NCBI RefSeq assembly: GCF_016595245.1
Contig: NZ_JAENHM010000023.1
Span: forward strand, 133,434-190,739
DNA: 57,306 bases
DNA from: Azospirillum endophyticum
GTDB taxonomy: Bacteria > Pseudomonadota > Alphaproteobacteria > Azospirillales > Azospirillaceae
Reading direction: 5' to 3'
Numbering within the stretch: the stretch's first letter is position 1; each line of letters begins with the position of its first letter. The notes beneath the pieces are model-generated. The model was not told the DNA's origin. It was given only the letters and a program-made list of their open reading frames with translations, and searched no databases. Shown here in pieces: positions 33,958-42,598 of the stretch. The translations under genes and the position numbers were made by a program.

Positions 33958-34248
33958 TCAGGCGTCGCCGTCGCGGACCGAGGACGGGTGGCGGCACAGC
34001 GGCGACACCGCGATGTCCATGTAGGGGAACAGCGGCAGGCCGGTCAGGATGTCGTGCAGCTCGGCATTGTCGGCGACGTCGAAGATGCTGACGTTGGCGT
34101 AGGCGCCGGCGACGCGCCACAGGTGGCGCCATTTGCCGCCGCGCTGCAGGTCGGCGGCGATGGCCTTCTCGCGCGCCTTCAGATCGGCCGCGGCGTCCGC
34201 CGGCATGTCGGCGGGCAGGCGCACGGTCATCGTCACATGGAACAGCAT
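33958..34248 (-). CDS. catC: Muconolactone delta-isomerase
   Basis: A 96-residue ferredoxin-like-fold isomerase that turns muconolactone into 3-oxoadipate enol-lactone. The start MLFHVTMTVRLPADMP and the central region WRVAGAYANVSIFDV are typical. It forms a decamer in known members. It lies 45 nt after catB and 70 nt before catA in the operon. The downstream enzymes pcaD, pcaIJ and pcaF are not in this window. Confidence 0.93.
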   Translation of the reverse strand: MLFHVTMTVRLPADMPADAAADLKAREKAIAADLQRGGKWRHLWRVAGAYANVSIFDVADNAELHDILTGLPLFPYMDIAVSPLCRHPSSVRDGDA

Positions 34249-34270
34249 GGGTCACTCTCCGGCTTGGGAA

Positions 34271-34315
34271 ATGGCCGCTGGGGGGATGGCCGCTCAGGTG
34301 ATGGCCGCTGGGGGG
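34271..34315. repeat. 15-bp tandem repeat at the catB 3' end
   Basis: Three adjacent copies of a 15-bp unit (ATGGCCGCTGGGGGG, ATGGCCGCTCAGGTG, ATGGCCGCTGGGGGG) run across the catB stop codon, which lies in the middle copy. A fourth, partial copy begins at 34316. The repeat changes the C-terminal tail of CatB and the intergenic distance to catC. Confidence 0.75.
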
Positions 34316-35460
34316 ATGGCTCGGGTCGTGTGATGGCTGCGCGGGCGGTCGCGGCGCAGGGCGTCCAGCCGGTCGGGGTCGATGTCGACGCCGATGCCCG
34401 GCCCGTCCGGCACGACCAGGGCGAACTCCTCGTAGCGCAGCGGCGTGGCGAGGACATCGTCGATGAACAGCAGGGGGCCGAACAGCTCGGTTCCCCAGTC
34501 CAGCCGCGGCAGCGTGGCGAACAGCTGGGCGGCGGCGGCGGTGCCCAACCCGGTCTCGATCATGGTGCCGCCATAGAGGCCGATCCCGGCCGCCTCGGCG
34601 ATGGCGGCGACCTTGGCCGCCGGACCGACGCCGCCGGATTGGGCGAGCTTGACCGAGAAGACGTCGGCCCCGGCGGCGGCAGCGACGCGGAAGGCGTCCT
34701 CGGCGCCGCGCAGGATCTCGTCGGCCATCACGGCGATGGGAAAATCCTGGGTCAGGCGGGCGAGCGCCGGCAGATGCTGGCGGGCCACCGGCTGCTCGAC
34801 GAGATCGGCCCCGGCGTCGGCCAGCGCCGCCAGCCCGCGCCGGGCGTCGGTGACGCTCCAGGCCTGGTTGACGTCGACCCGGACGCTGGCGCGGTCGCCC
34901 AACGCCCGCTTGATCGCGGCGATGTGGGCGATGTCGTCGGCCAGCGCGCGCTTGCCGATCTTCAGCTTGAAGATGTCGTGGCGGCGGGCGTCGAGAAGCC
35001 GTTCGGCCTCGGCGATGTCGAGATCGGATTGCCCGCTCGCCAGCGTCCAGGCGCAGGGCAGCCGGTCGCGCACCCGGCCGCCGAACAGACGGGCCAGCGG
35101 CACGCCGAGCCGCCGGGCCGCCGCGTCCTGGAGCGCGGTTTCGACCGCGCATTTGGCCGTGTTGTTGCCCTGGACGAAGGCGCCGACCCGCGCCATGGCC
35201 GCGCCGACCCGGTCGGCGTCCTGCCCGACCAGCAGCGGCGTCATGTAGGTGTCGATGGCCAGCGCCATCCCCTCGACCGATTCCTCGCCGTAGCTCAGTC
35301 CGCCGATGGTCGCCCCTTCGCCCCAGCCGACGACGCCGTCGGAGGCGGTGACGCGGACGATGACCACCGATTGCGTCCGCATCGTCGCCATCGCCAGGAC
35401 ATGCTGCCGGATGGTCGGCAGATCCAGAATGAAGGTTTCGATCTGCTCGATTTTCGTCAC
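34294..35460 (-). CDS. catB: Muconate cycloisomerase
   Basis: A 388-residue enolase-superfamily enzyme that converts cis,cis-muconate to muconolactone. It has the KLKIGKR region with the catalytic Lys, the Asp ligand of VRVDVNQAW, the Glu of DLVEQPVAR and ADE of AVMADEILRG. The start GTG at 35460 has GGGGATGTTCGC upstream and gives the usual family length. It is the first gene of the catBCA operon, with an ATAC-N7-GTAT site about 105 nt upstream. The last residues are encoded by a short tandem repeat. Confidence 0.92.
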   Translation of the reverse strand: MTKIEQIETFILDLPTIRQHVLAMATMRTQSVVIVRVTASDGVVGWGEGATIGGLSYGEESVEGMALAIDTYMTPLLVGQDADRVGAAMARVGAFVQGNNTAKCAVETALQDAAARRLGVPLARLFGGRVRDRLPCAWTLASGQSDLDIAEAERLLDARRHDIFKLKIGKRALADDIAHIAAIKRALGDRASVRVDVNQAWSVTDARRGLAALADAGADLVEQPVARQHLPALARLTQDFPIAVMADEILRGAEDAFRVAAAAGADVFSVKLAQSGGVGPAAKVAAIAEAAGIGLYGGTMIETGLGTAAAAQLFATLPRLDWGTELFGPLLFIDDVLATPLRYEEFALVVPDGPGIGVDIDPDRLDALRRDRPRSHHTTRAIPPAAIT

Positions 35461-35806
35461 GCGAACATCCCCGATCAATGCGTCTATGCGGCTTAAGCGC
35501 TTTGCGGCACTGACTATCGTTCGAAGCAATGTTCAGCGTCCAAAACCGATTGAATCATGTTTCCATACCTGAAAGGTATGCATCCAATGATTGAAGAGAC
35601 TGTCGCCTCCCCGTCGAGGATTCACGCCCAACCGTCTACACCGTCGATCAACCCGATGGTCGGGATCGACCGAAGGGTTAGCCCGTCCAAGAGCGCCTAC
35701 TCCCTCCCATCGTTCCGGCAGCCCTCCCCTTCGCGTGCGCGCATCCGCTTGCGCTCCCGGTTAGAGTCCCGGAATGCGTCCGGCACCCCCGAAGGAGAGG
35801 TCGATC
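35461..35806. other. Non-coding divergent region, catB and methyltransferase promoters
   Basis: About 345 nt between divergent genes. The left part holds the CatM/BenM-type site (35565-35579) for catB; the right part has a GC-rich leader and the AGGAGAGG ribosome site of the methyltransferase. No gene or RNA was recognised. Confidence 0.6.
35565..35579. promoter_or_regulatory. ATAC-N7-GTAT site, binding site for BenM/CatM-type LysR regulator
   Basis: ATAC-CTGAAAG-GTAT is a perfect match to the known ATAC-N7-GTAT recognition motif of BenM and CatM. It is embedded in a longer palindrome CATACCT-GAA-AGGTATG (35564-35580). It lies about 105 nt upstream of the catB start and about 225 nt upstream of the divergent methyltransferase gene. 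The LysR gene at 22572-23444 is the obvious candidate binder. Confidence 0.8.
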
Positions 35807-36772
35807 GTGCAGAACACAGCCGACACATTGCCGCTTGATCACCTGCCCGCCGACCACGCGGGTGGCGTTGCCCTCGTCGAGCGCTACCGGCGGAAGTTCC
35901 ACCTCTCACCGTCCTATCCGCTGACCGCCGAAATGGTGCAGCGCCACTGGGCCTTGGAGCGGCGGCTTGCCCGCGAGTTGCTTGAAACCAAGCCTGAAGA
36001 GCGCTGGGACGCCTTCGAGGCGGCCTATACCACGCTCTACACCAGCTGCCCCTGGCTGAACGAAGCGGAGGACGACGCCCACACCCGCAACGACGACCTC
36101 GATTTCCGCCACTTCCTGACCCTTCTGGGCGGTCCGCAGGATGTCTATGAAGTCGGGTCGGGCAAGGCGCGCCTGCTGCGTTACCTCGCCCGGCACGGCT
36201 ATCGCTGTGTGGCCACGGAAGTGACGCGCGAGCGTGGCGCCAATTGGATCGAGCAGGATTCCAACGTCACCTGGAAGAACAGCGACGGTGTCCATCTGGC
36301 GCAGTTCGAGCCGGCCGACCGCTACGACAGCGTGATCTCCACCCATGTGGTGGAGCACATGCATCCGGACGATGTCGTCACCCACATGACGAACGTCTGC
36401 ACCATCCTGAAGCCGGGCGGCAAATACGTCTTGAGCATGCCGCACAAGTTTGCCGGCCCGGCCGACCTGTCGGAGGTGTTCGGCCTGAATGAGCCGGTCT
36501 GCATGCATCTGCGCGAATATGGCTGGGGCGAGACGGCGGACATGCTGCGCCAAGCCGGTTTCGACCGCGTCGAAGCGGTGTACATAGTACCAATGGCAGT
36601 GCGCCGCAGGATGAACCTGCATTTCGCCAGCCGCGCCTATCTTGGCTATGCAAAGCTGGTGGAGGCATTTTTGGGACGGCTTCCATTAACCCTTAATCGC
36701 AAGCTCGGAAGGGTTGGTCAGCTCTATATGTTCCGGCCGGAGGTCTTCGTGGTTGCCCACAAGCCCGAATGA
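35807..36772 (+). CDS. SAM-dependent methyltransferase
   Basis: A 321-residue class I methyltransferase. The SAM-binding motif I is VYEVGSGKARLLRYLA, followed by CVATEVT and, after YDSVISTHVVEHMHPDD, a glycine-rich LKPGGKYVLSMP. The start is GTG at 35807, with GAAGGAGAGG upstream; an upstream ATG at 35774 lacks a ribosome site. It has no close neighbour on its strand and ends in a terminator. A sugar- or polymer-methylating role is likely from context but unproven. Confidence 0.82.
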   Translation: MQNTADTLPLDHLPADHAGGVALVERYRRKFHLSPSYPLTAEMVQRHWALERRLARELLETKPEERWDAFEAAYTTLYTSCPWLNEAEDDAHTRNDDLDFRHFLTLLGGPQDVYEVGSGKARLLRYLARHGYRCVATEVTRERGANWIEQDSNVTWKNSDGVHLAQFEPADRYDSVISTHVVEHMHPDDVVTHMTNVCTILKPGGKYVLSMPHKFAGPADLSEVFGLNEPVCMHLREYGWGETADMLRQAGFDRVEAVYIVPMAVRRRMNLHFASRAYLGYAKLVEAFLGRLPLTLNRKLGRVGQLYMFRPEVFVVAHKPE

Positions 36773-36827
36773 CCCCAGCATAATCGCGTAAAATATACGC
36801 TATTTCAGATAGTTATCGACATTCCGG

Positions 36828-36866
36828 ACCCCTTTGTTGCTGCAATGCATCGACAAAGGGGTTTTT
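36828..36866 (+). terminator. Rho-independent terminator after the methyltransferase gene
   Basis: The stem ACCCCTTTGT/ACAAAGGGGT (10 bp, 15-nt loop) is followed by TTTT. It lies 55 nt past the stop at 36772. A small inverted repeat GCGTA-AAATA-TACGC (36786-36800) lies between them. Confidence 0.8.
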
Positions 36867-36993
36867 CGTGTCTCTTTCTTTTCACAAGTGGTAGTGGCAT
36901 TAGAGCCGCATTTCGCTAAAATTTGAAATACCTCATTAACCTTTTCCGGCCAGATTGGGTTCCAGCGAAAACACGGAAAAGAGGATACTTCCA

Positions 36994-39519
36994 ATGGCAA
37001 CCAGCCCCGTCGATATGACCTTCGTCGTCAATGCCTCGGGTGTGTCTGCCGGAGGAGTCTGGCCGCACTTCAAGTTCCTCGTCGACGGCGTCTCCGTCGG
37101 CCAGACCACGGTCAATTCCACCAGCGCGGGTCGTTACAGCTTCACCACCAAGGTGGCGCCCGACGCCGCGCACAAGGTCCAGGTCGTGTACGACAACGAC
37201 TGGCTGTCCACCGACACGTCCAGCATGTACCGCGACCTGATCGTCAAGTCGATCGAAGTCAACGGCAAGACCATCGCTTCCAACAGCTCGACGGTCTCCT
37301 ATGCCGCTGAAGGCCAGGGCACCCTGTCCGGTCGCGAAATGCTGTCCTGGAGCGGCTCGCTCGACTTCAACATGTCCAAGGACGTGTTCGCCGGCGCCGC
37401 CGGGACCCCCACCACGCCGACCACCCCCACGACGCCGACCACGCCGACCACCGGCGGCACGCCGATCGTCGTGAACGCGTACGGCAATGCGGCCGGCGGC
37501 GTGAACGCCCACTTCAAGGTCATGGTCGACGGCAAGATGATCGGCGAAGGCACCGCCGGCACCGCGGCGAAGGACTTCACCTTCAACGCCAATGTCAGCG
37601 CCGACGTCGCCCACAAGATCCAGATCCAGTACGACAATGACGGCGTCGTCGGCAGTGCCGACCGCAACCTGTACGTCAACAAGATCACCATCGGCGGCCA
37701 TGCCGTCGCCCCCACCGACAGCATCGTGTCGATCGACAAGGGCGCGCTGGACGGCAAGGACATCATCGCCGGCCAGCAGGGAATGTGGTGGAACGGCACC
37801 ATGGAGGTCAAGGCCGACAAGTCCTGGTTCGCCGGCAGCACCACCAACCCGGGCACGGGCAACCCCGGCACGGGCACCCCGACCCAGCCGAGCCTGTCGG
37901 TCAGCGACGTGACGGTCACCGAGCCGACCGGCACCAAGACCGCCGGCGGCATCCAGGGCTTCCTGCACACCCAGGGCAACCAGATCGTCGACGAGGCCGG
38001 CAACACCGTCCGCCTGACCGGCGTCAACTGGTTCGGCGGCGAGGGCTACAACTACGTCCCCGCCGGCCTGTGGGCCGACAGCTACCAGGGTCACCTGGAA
38101 AAGATGAAGTCGGTCGGCTTCAACACCATCCGCATGACCATGTCGGATGAGATGTTCGACAGCACCGCGGTGACCAACGGCATCGACTTCTCGAAGAACC
38201 CCGATCTGGCCGGACTGACCCGCCTGCAGGTCTATGACAAGGTCATCGATTATGCCGGCAAGCTCGGCATGAAGGTGATCCTCGACCACCACCGCAACGA
38301 CGGCGGCGCCGGCACCAACGAGCACGGGCTGTGGTACACCGACAAGCATCCTGAATCGACGGTGATCAACAACTGGAAGATGCTGGCCCAGCATTATGCC
38401 GGGAACGAGACCGTCATCGGCGCCGACCTGCACAACGAGCCGAGCGTCAGCGCCACCTGGGGCGGCAGCGCCGCCACCGACTGGGCTTCGGCTGCCGAGC
38501 GCATCGGCAATGCCATCCAGACGGTGAACAAGGATTGGCTGCTGTTCGTCGAAGGCACCGAGTGGAGCAGCACGCTGGCCGGCGCGCAGTCGCGTCCGAT
38601 CCACTTCGACACCCCCAACAAGCTCGTCTACTCGCCGCACGCCTACGGCCAGAGCGTCGGGCAGTTCAGCTGGCTGAACGATCCGAACTACCCGAACAAC
38701 CTGCCGGCCCAGTACGACAAGATGTGGGGCTATCTGTACAAGAACGACACCGCGCCGATCATGCTGGGCGAATGGGGCGGCCAGTTCACCAGCTCGGCCG
38801 AGCAGACCTGGGCCAAGACCATGGCCAAGTACCTGAACGGCGACTGGAACCTGGACGGCAAGAGCGACATCGCGGCCGGCGACAAGGGCATGAGCTGGAC
38901 CTTCTGGGCCTGGACCCCGGAATCGGGTGACGTCGGCGGCGTGCTGATGGACGACTACAAGACCATCAACCCGACCAAGGCCGCCATCGTGAAGGGCGCC
39001 ATGGAAGGCGCGGTGTTCGATACCCCGACCACCACCGCCAACACGGCCAACGCCACCTTCACGGTCAAGCTGTCGGCCGCCTCCAGCAGCGCGGTGACGG
39101 TGGACTTCGCCACGGTGGACGGCACCGCCAAGGCCGGCTCCGACTACACCGCCACCAGCGGCAAGCTGACCTTCGCCGCCGGCGAGACGACCAAGACCGT
39201 CACGGTCAAGGTGCTGAGCGACAGCGTGACGGAAGGCAACGAGACCTTCGGCCTGAAGATCTCCAACCCGACCGCCGCGACCATCGCCGACGCCACCGGC
39301 ACCGGCACCATCGTCGACGCCTCCGCCGCCAAGGCGGCCGCCGCTTCGCTCAGCTCGGCCGACCTGCTGGCCCACACGATGACCACCGCCAGCGACACGG
39401 CCACGGCCGCCGACCTGTCGACGGCGACCTTCGGCCACGACTTCTCGGGCGCCGACATGTACAGCATCGCCTACCATGAGCTGCCCCCGATGGACAGCCA
39501 TCTGGCGCACGCTGCCTGA
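36994..39519 (+). CDS. Multidomain GH5 glycoside hydrolase with two CBM60-like modules
   Basis: An 841-residue carbohydrate-active enzyme. Two tandem CBM60-like modules (about 1-140 and 160-285; each ends with the Asp-rich YDND and RDLIV or RNLYV pattern) are joined by Pro/Thr linkers. A GH5 domain follows, with the acid/base Glu in GADLHNEP and the nucleophile in IMLGEWGG. A Calx-beta domain (about 690-780) and a C-terminal tail end the protein. There is no classical signal peptide, which points to type I secretion, as for the Rhizobium EPS glycanases of the PrsDE system; this is inference. The ATG at 36994 has GAGG upstream. It probably acts on an EPS-like beta-glucan. Confidence 0.9.
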   Translation: MATSPVDMTFVVNASGVSAGGVWPHFKFLVDGVSVGQTTVNSTSAGRYSFTTKVAPDAAHKVQVVYDNDWLSTDTSSMYRDLIVKSIEVNGKTIASNSSTVSYAAEGQGTLSGREMLSWSGSLDFNMSKDVFAGAAGTPTTPTTPTTPTTPTTGGTPIVVNAYGNAAGGVNAHFKVMVDGKMIGEGTAGTAAKDFTFNANVSADVAHKIQIQYDNDGVVGSADRNLYVNKITIGGHAVAPTDSIVSIDKGALDGKDIIAGQQGMWWNGTMEVKADKSWFAGSTTNPGTGNPGTGTPTQPSLSVSDVTVTEPTGTKTAGGIQGFLHTQGNQIVDEAGNTVRLTGVNWFGGEGYNYVPAGLWADSYQGHLEKMKSVGFNTIRMTMSDEMFDSTAVTNGIDFSKNPDLAGLTRLQVYDKVIDYAGKLGMKVILDHHRNDGGAGTNEHGLWYTDKHPESTVINNWKMLAQHYAGNETVIGADLHNEPSVSATWGGSAATDWASAAERIGNAIQTVNKDWLLFVEGTEWSSTLAGAQSRPIHFDTPNKLVYSPHAYGQSVGQFSWLNDPNYPNNLPAQYDKMWGYLYKNDTAPIMLGEWGGQFTSSAEQTWAKTMAKYLNGDWNLDGKSDIAAGDKGMSWTFWAWTPESGDVGGVLMDDYKTINPTKAAIVKGAMEGAVFDTPTTTANTANATFTVKLSAASSSAVTVDFATVDGTAKAGSDYTATSGKLTFAAGETTKTVTVKVLSDSVTEGNETFGLKISNPTAATIADATGTGTIVDASAAKAAAASLSSADLLAHTMTTASDTATAADLSTATFGHDFSGADMYSIAYHELPPMDSHLAHAA

Positions 39520-39584
39520 CACCTGGGTCTGACGGAACGGACTTGTCCGGCCGGATCATCCGGTCGGGCAATTGCCTGAACGAA

Positions 39585-39614
39585 GGGGAGCCGGCAGCCA
39601 CGCTGCCGGCCCCC
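39585..39614. terminator. Terminator between the GH5 gene and the acetyltransferase gene
   Basis: GGGG(A)GCCGGCAGC-CAC-GCTGCCGGCCCCC forms a strong stem with one bulged base, followed on the plus strand by TTTCCGTTTT. It lies between convergent genes and may serve both. Confidence 0.75.
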
Positions 39615-39630
39615 TTTCCGTTTTCCCCGC

Positions 39631-40278
39631 TCAGCCCGGAACCGGAGAGGCAGCGGCGGAACTCGCCACGATGGACAGGCTACCGACCGGCGCCGGATGC
39701 GGAATGTCGGGGATGGTGACCTCGGCCACGGCCTTGCCCGGATTGCCGGCGACGATGGTCCGCCGCGGCATCGGCTTGGTGACGACGGAAGACGCGGCGA
39801 CGATGCACTCGTCGCCGATGCTGACGCCGACCACCACCGCATGCGGACCGACCCAGACGCCGTCGCCCAGTTCCGGGTAATGGGTCACACGGCCCGTCGG
39901 CAGCAAATCGTCCTTCTGACCCAAGGTGACGCCATGGAACAGGGTGACGTTGGCGCCGATGCGGGCGTTGGCGTTCACCACCAGCCCCCAGCCGTGCAGG
40001 ATGCGGAGGCCGGGGCCGATCTGCGTCTCCCACGGCAAATCCATGGCAGCGGAATGCTGGGTCCAGCGGTGCAGCAGCCGGCAGGCGGCCAGCAGCGGCT
40101 TGCGCAGCGGCCCGGCCATCCGGTCGGCCGCCTGGCAGCTGCGCAGGGTGAAGGTCACCCGGAACATGCGGTTGCCGGCCAGCAGCTTCAGCACCGACCC
40201 AAGGCCGGAGCCGCCGCCGTAGCGGACGGCATCCGCAGCGACGGCCTGCCGGTAGGTGTAGCGGGGAGCGTCCTGCAT
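39631..40278 (-). CDS. Hexapeptide-repeat O-acetyltransferase (CysE-like)
   Basis: A 215-residue protein with a left-handed beta-helix domain of hexapeptide repeats (ARIGANVTLFHGVTLG and IGDECIVAASSVVTKPMP). The catalytic His lies in FHGVTLG. Its similarity is to serine acetyltransferases, but it lacks the long CysE N-terminal part. Next to a flippase gene, it more likely acetylates an EPS sugar. ATG 40278 has GGAGGA upstream; ATG 40308, overlapping the flippase stop, is the alternative and would add ten residues. Confidence 0.82.
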   Translation of the reverse strand: MQDAPRYTYRQAVAADAVRYGGGSGLGSVLKLLAGNRMFRVTFTLRSCQAADRMAGPLRKPLLAACRLLHRWTQHSAAMDLPWETQIGPGLRILHGWGLVVNANARIGANVTLFHGVTLGQKDDLLPTGRVTHYPELGDGVWVGPHAVVVGVSIGDECIVAASSVVTKPMPRRTIVAGNPGKAVAEVTIPDIPHPAPVGSLSIVASSAAASPVPG

Positions 40279-40310
40279 CGCGGTATGATCCTCCCGGGAT
40301 TCAAGCATTG

Positions 40311-41789
40311 TCACGCCGTCTGCGGACGGCGGAGAAATCGGCCCGCCATCCGGAACAGCATCGTGCGGTCGGCCTTGCCGAAGCTCGGCCCGAACAGGGT
40401 GACGACGGCGAACAGCATGGTCAGGCCCACCTTGGCGGCGGCGAAGGTGGGATTCACCTCGAAGCCGAACAGGGCCAACCCGGCCAGATAGGCGATGGCG
40501 GCCGGCGCAAGGATGCCCGTCACCCGCAGAACGCTGAGCGGGGGCTCCTTCGGGCTCAGGCGGCGGCACAGCGCCTCCGTGGCGCCCAGCATCACCAGTT
40601 CGCGCCCCAGCACGCCGATGGCACCGCCCATCAGGCCGAGCGGCCCAAGCGTCACCGCCATGATCAGGGTGCCGACGGCCAGCCCGCCCAGCGAGATCGC
40701 CGGCAGGACGCCGACCTTCTTGGTCTTCACCAACCCGACCTCGGCATGCATGCGCACACCGTGGATCACATAGGCCAGCACGAGCACCGGCATGCAGGGC
40801 AGGACCGTGTCGTATTCGCTGGACGCGATCAGCCACAGCACCTCCGGCGCGGTCAGGGCCATGCCGAGCGCCGCCGCCGAGAGCAGCACGACGAACAGGT
40901 AGAAGACGAATTCCGACTGGTCGCGCCCGACGGTGCTGTCCTGCGCCTCGATCCGGCTCACCGACCAGATCTGCAGGAAGGAGGCGGTCAGGAACATGTA
41001 GAGCATGGTGGCGAGCCGCAGGCCGAAGGACAGCACGCCCACCGCCGCGACGCCCATCAGCAGGTTGACCAGATAGCGCATGGCGAACTGGTTGCCCATG
41101 TCCAGCATGGTCTGCGGCATGAAGGGCAGCCCCAGCACCGACACCCGCTTCAGGATGCCGAAGGAGAAGCCGACGCCGTTCGCGCCCAGGATCGCGGCCG
41201 TCAGCGCGACGCCGAGCCCGACGAAGGTGATGGCATTGGCCAGGAAGATGCCGGTCACGCCCAGGTCCATCATCAGCAGGAAGCTGAGGTTCAGTCCGAT
41301 CAGACCCACCGCCTTGCCGACCGAGATCAGCAGGCAGGTGCCCGACCGCTTCTGGACCCGGTAATAGGCGAGCGCCAGTTCGAACACCGCGCTGAAGGCG
41401 ATGCCGGCAAAGGCGTAGGCGATGACCGGCGCTTGGTCCTCGCTGCCGAACAGCATTTCGCTCGCGCCCCAGCCGGCCGGCAACGCCACCGCCAGCAGGG
41501 CCAGCGAAGCCGCCCACAGCCCGATCATCGTGGTGCTCACCACGCGGGCCCGGCCGCGGTCGTCGGGATGTTCGAAATAGACGACGGTGAAGGCATTGAT
41601 CATCCCGATCATCAGCATGACCGCGACGATGTCGCCCACGACGCTGATCAGGGCATAGACGCCGAACTCCGCCGGTGACAGGACTTTTGCATAGAGTGGC
41701 AGGAGAAGCAGCCCCGCGGCGCGGTTGACCACATTCGCCACCATGAACATCCAGCCATGTTTGATGATCGTACCAGCTTCGAGAGCCAT
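40311..41789 (-). CDS. Wzx-like polysaccharide flippase
   Basis: A 492-residue membrane protein of the MATE/MVF-like polysaccharide transporter (PST) group, with about 12-14 hydrophobic helices and an N-terminal IIKHGWMFMVANVVNRAAGLLLLPLYAKVLSP region. It would flip undecaprenyl-linked repeat units across the inner membrane. The ATG at 41789 with AAGGAAA upstream is chosen over a much longer open frame to 41972 that is not conserved in type. It lies just upstream of the acetyltransferase gene on the same strand. It shares its upstream region with the sugar-transferase gene on the other strand. Confidence 0.88.
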   Translation of the reverse strand: MALEAGTIIKHGWMFMVANVVNRAAGLLLLPLYAKVLSPAEFGVYALISVVGDIVAVMLMIGMINAFTVVYFEHPDDRGRARVVSTTMIGLWAASLALLAVALPAGWGASEMLFGSEDQAPVIAYAFAGIAFSAVFELALAYYRVQKRSGTCLLISVGKAVGLIGLNLSFLLMMDLGVTGIFLANAITFVGLGVALTAAILGANGVGFSFGILKRVSVLGLPFMPQTMLDMGNQFAMRYLVNLLMGVAAVGVLSFGLRLATMLYMFLTASFLQIWSVSRIEAQDSTVGRDQSEFVFYLFVVLLSAAALGMALTAPEVLWLIASSEYDTVLPCMPVLVLAYVIHGVRMHAEVGLVKTKKVGVLPAISLGGLAVGTLIMAVTLGPLGLMGGAIGVLGRELVMLGATEALCRRLSPKEPPLSVLRVTGILAPAAIAYLAGLALFGFEVNPTFAAAKVGLTMLFAVVTLFGPSFGKADRTMLFRMAGRFLRRPQTA

Positions 41790-42598
41790 CCGGTTTCCTT
41801 CGCCCCCTATAATCCGCTTCTTTTCCCTGCCCCGCTTGTCAGGGGAGCGCCGCATCCGACGGGTCGCACGAACGCGCGAAAGGAAAAAGAACGCGCCAAA
41901 TCTTGGCGGAGGTCGGAGATGCGTCAATTCGACCTTGAAGCGACCGGAGCACTCTTCGGTGCTAGTCACCACGGCCTCGGTCAGAGATCCTGGACGTTCC
42001 GATTAGGCTTTCCGGCGAGTTCGCACGCTGCCTCCTAGGCCTCGCAACAGGCAAGGGTGCGTTAGCGCCCCACCCCCGCTCGGAATTGCCGGCCACGCCC
42101 CATCGGTAAAACCAGCGGATCGCCCCTCCCCGCAAGTTTGGCGATGATCTCCTTTCGCGCAGGACGAGTGCGACCGAATGAGGGAGGCCGCCGGGCCCTC
42201 TACCCTTAAATTGCGGGGATCGAACGTGCCTCCGGGGGTGCGACACCCCCTTGCCGCTAGCCCGAAACGCTATCTCCGCTGGGGGCCGCATCCGAAAGTA
42301 TCCCCAATAATATTCGGGCACCCGTCCCCTTCGAAACACCAGTGGTATCGCGGACGCGAAATCAACGTCCGTATGCACTGTTGCTGGCCGAGCCTCCTCA
42401 TCCTAATTCGTCCTCAACGAACCGCGGATCGGCCGATCGAAATCATGAAAGAGCGATCTTTACATAAATGCGCCGCCGAAACCGAAGCGGGGCAGCGAAG
42501 TAAAGACCGGCCGAATCCCAAGAGACGCTGATGACGAGCGACCATCCGCACGAATGGCCGTGCGGTGGCTGGCATTCCCTTCAACCACGGGACCTGCG
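41790..42598. other. Long divergent non-coding region of the EPS locus
   Basis: About 800 nt between divergent flippase and sugar-transferase genes. It has a lower GC content, several stop codons in all frames and no conserved reading frame. A small hairpin GGGGGTG-CGA-CACCCCC lies at 42234-42250. It may hold two promoters and regulatory sites; I could not assign any. Some open frames reach about 130 codons on the minus strand but show no protein-like composition. Confidence 0.5.

Noticed and set aside
37408..37455. Short ACGCCGACC-type repeats, possible array
   Set aside because: They encode a Pro/Thr linker in the GH5 protein; no spacers, not CRISPR.
36916..39522. 868-codon open frame on the minus strand
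   Set aside because: Antisense to the GH5 gene; Val/Gly/Ala/Asp/Arg-rich translation without domains.
41962..42378. 138-codon open frame on the minus strand
   Set aside because: Arg/Gly/Pro-rich without family resemblance, no ribosome site, in a region of non-coding character.
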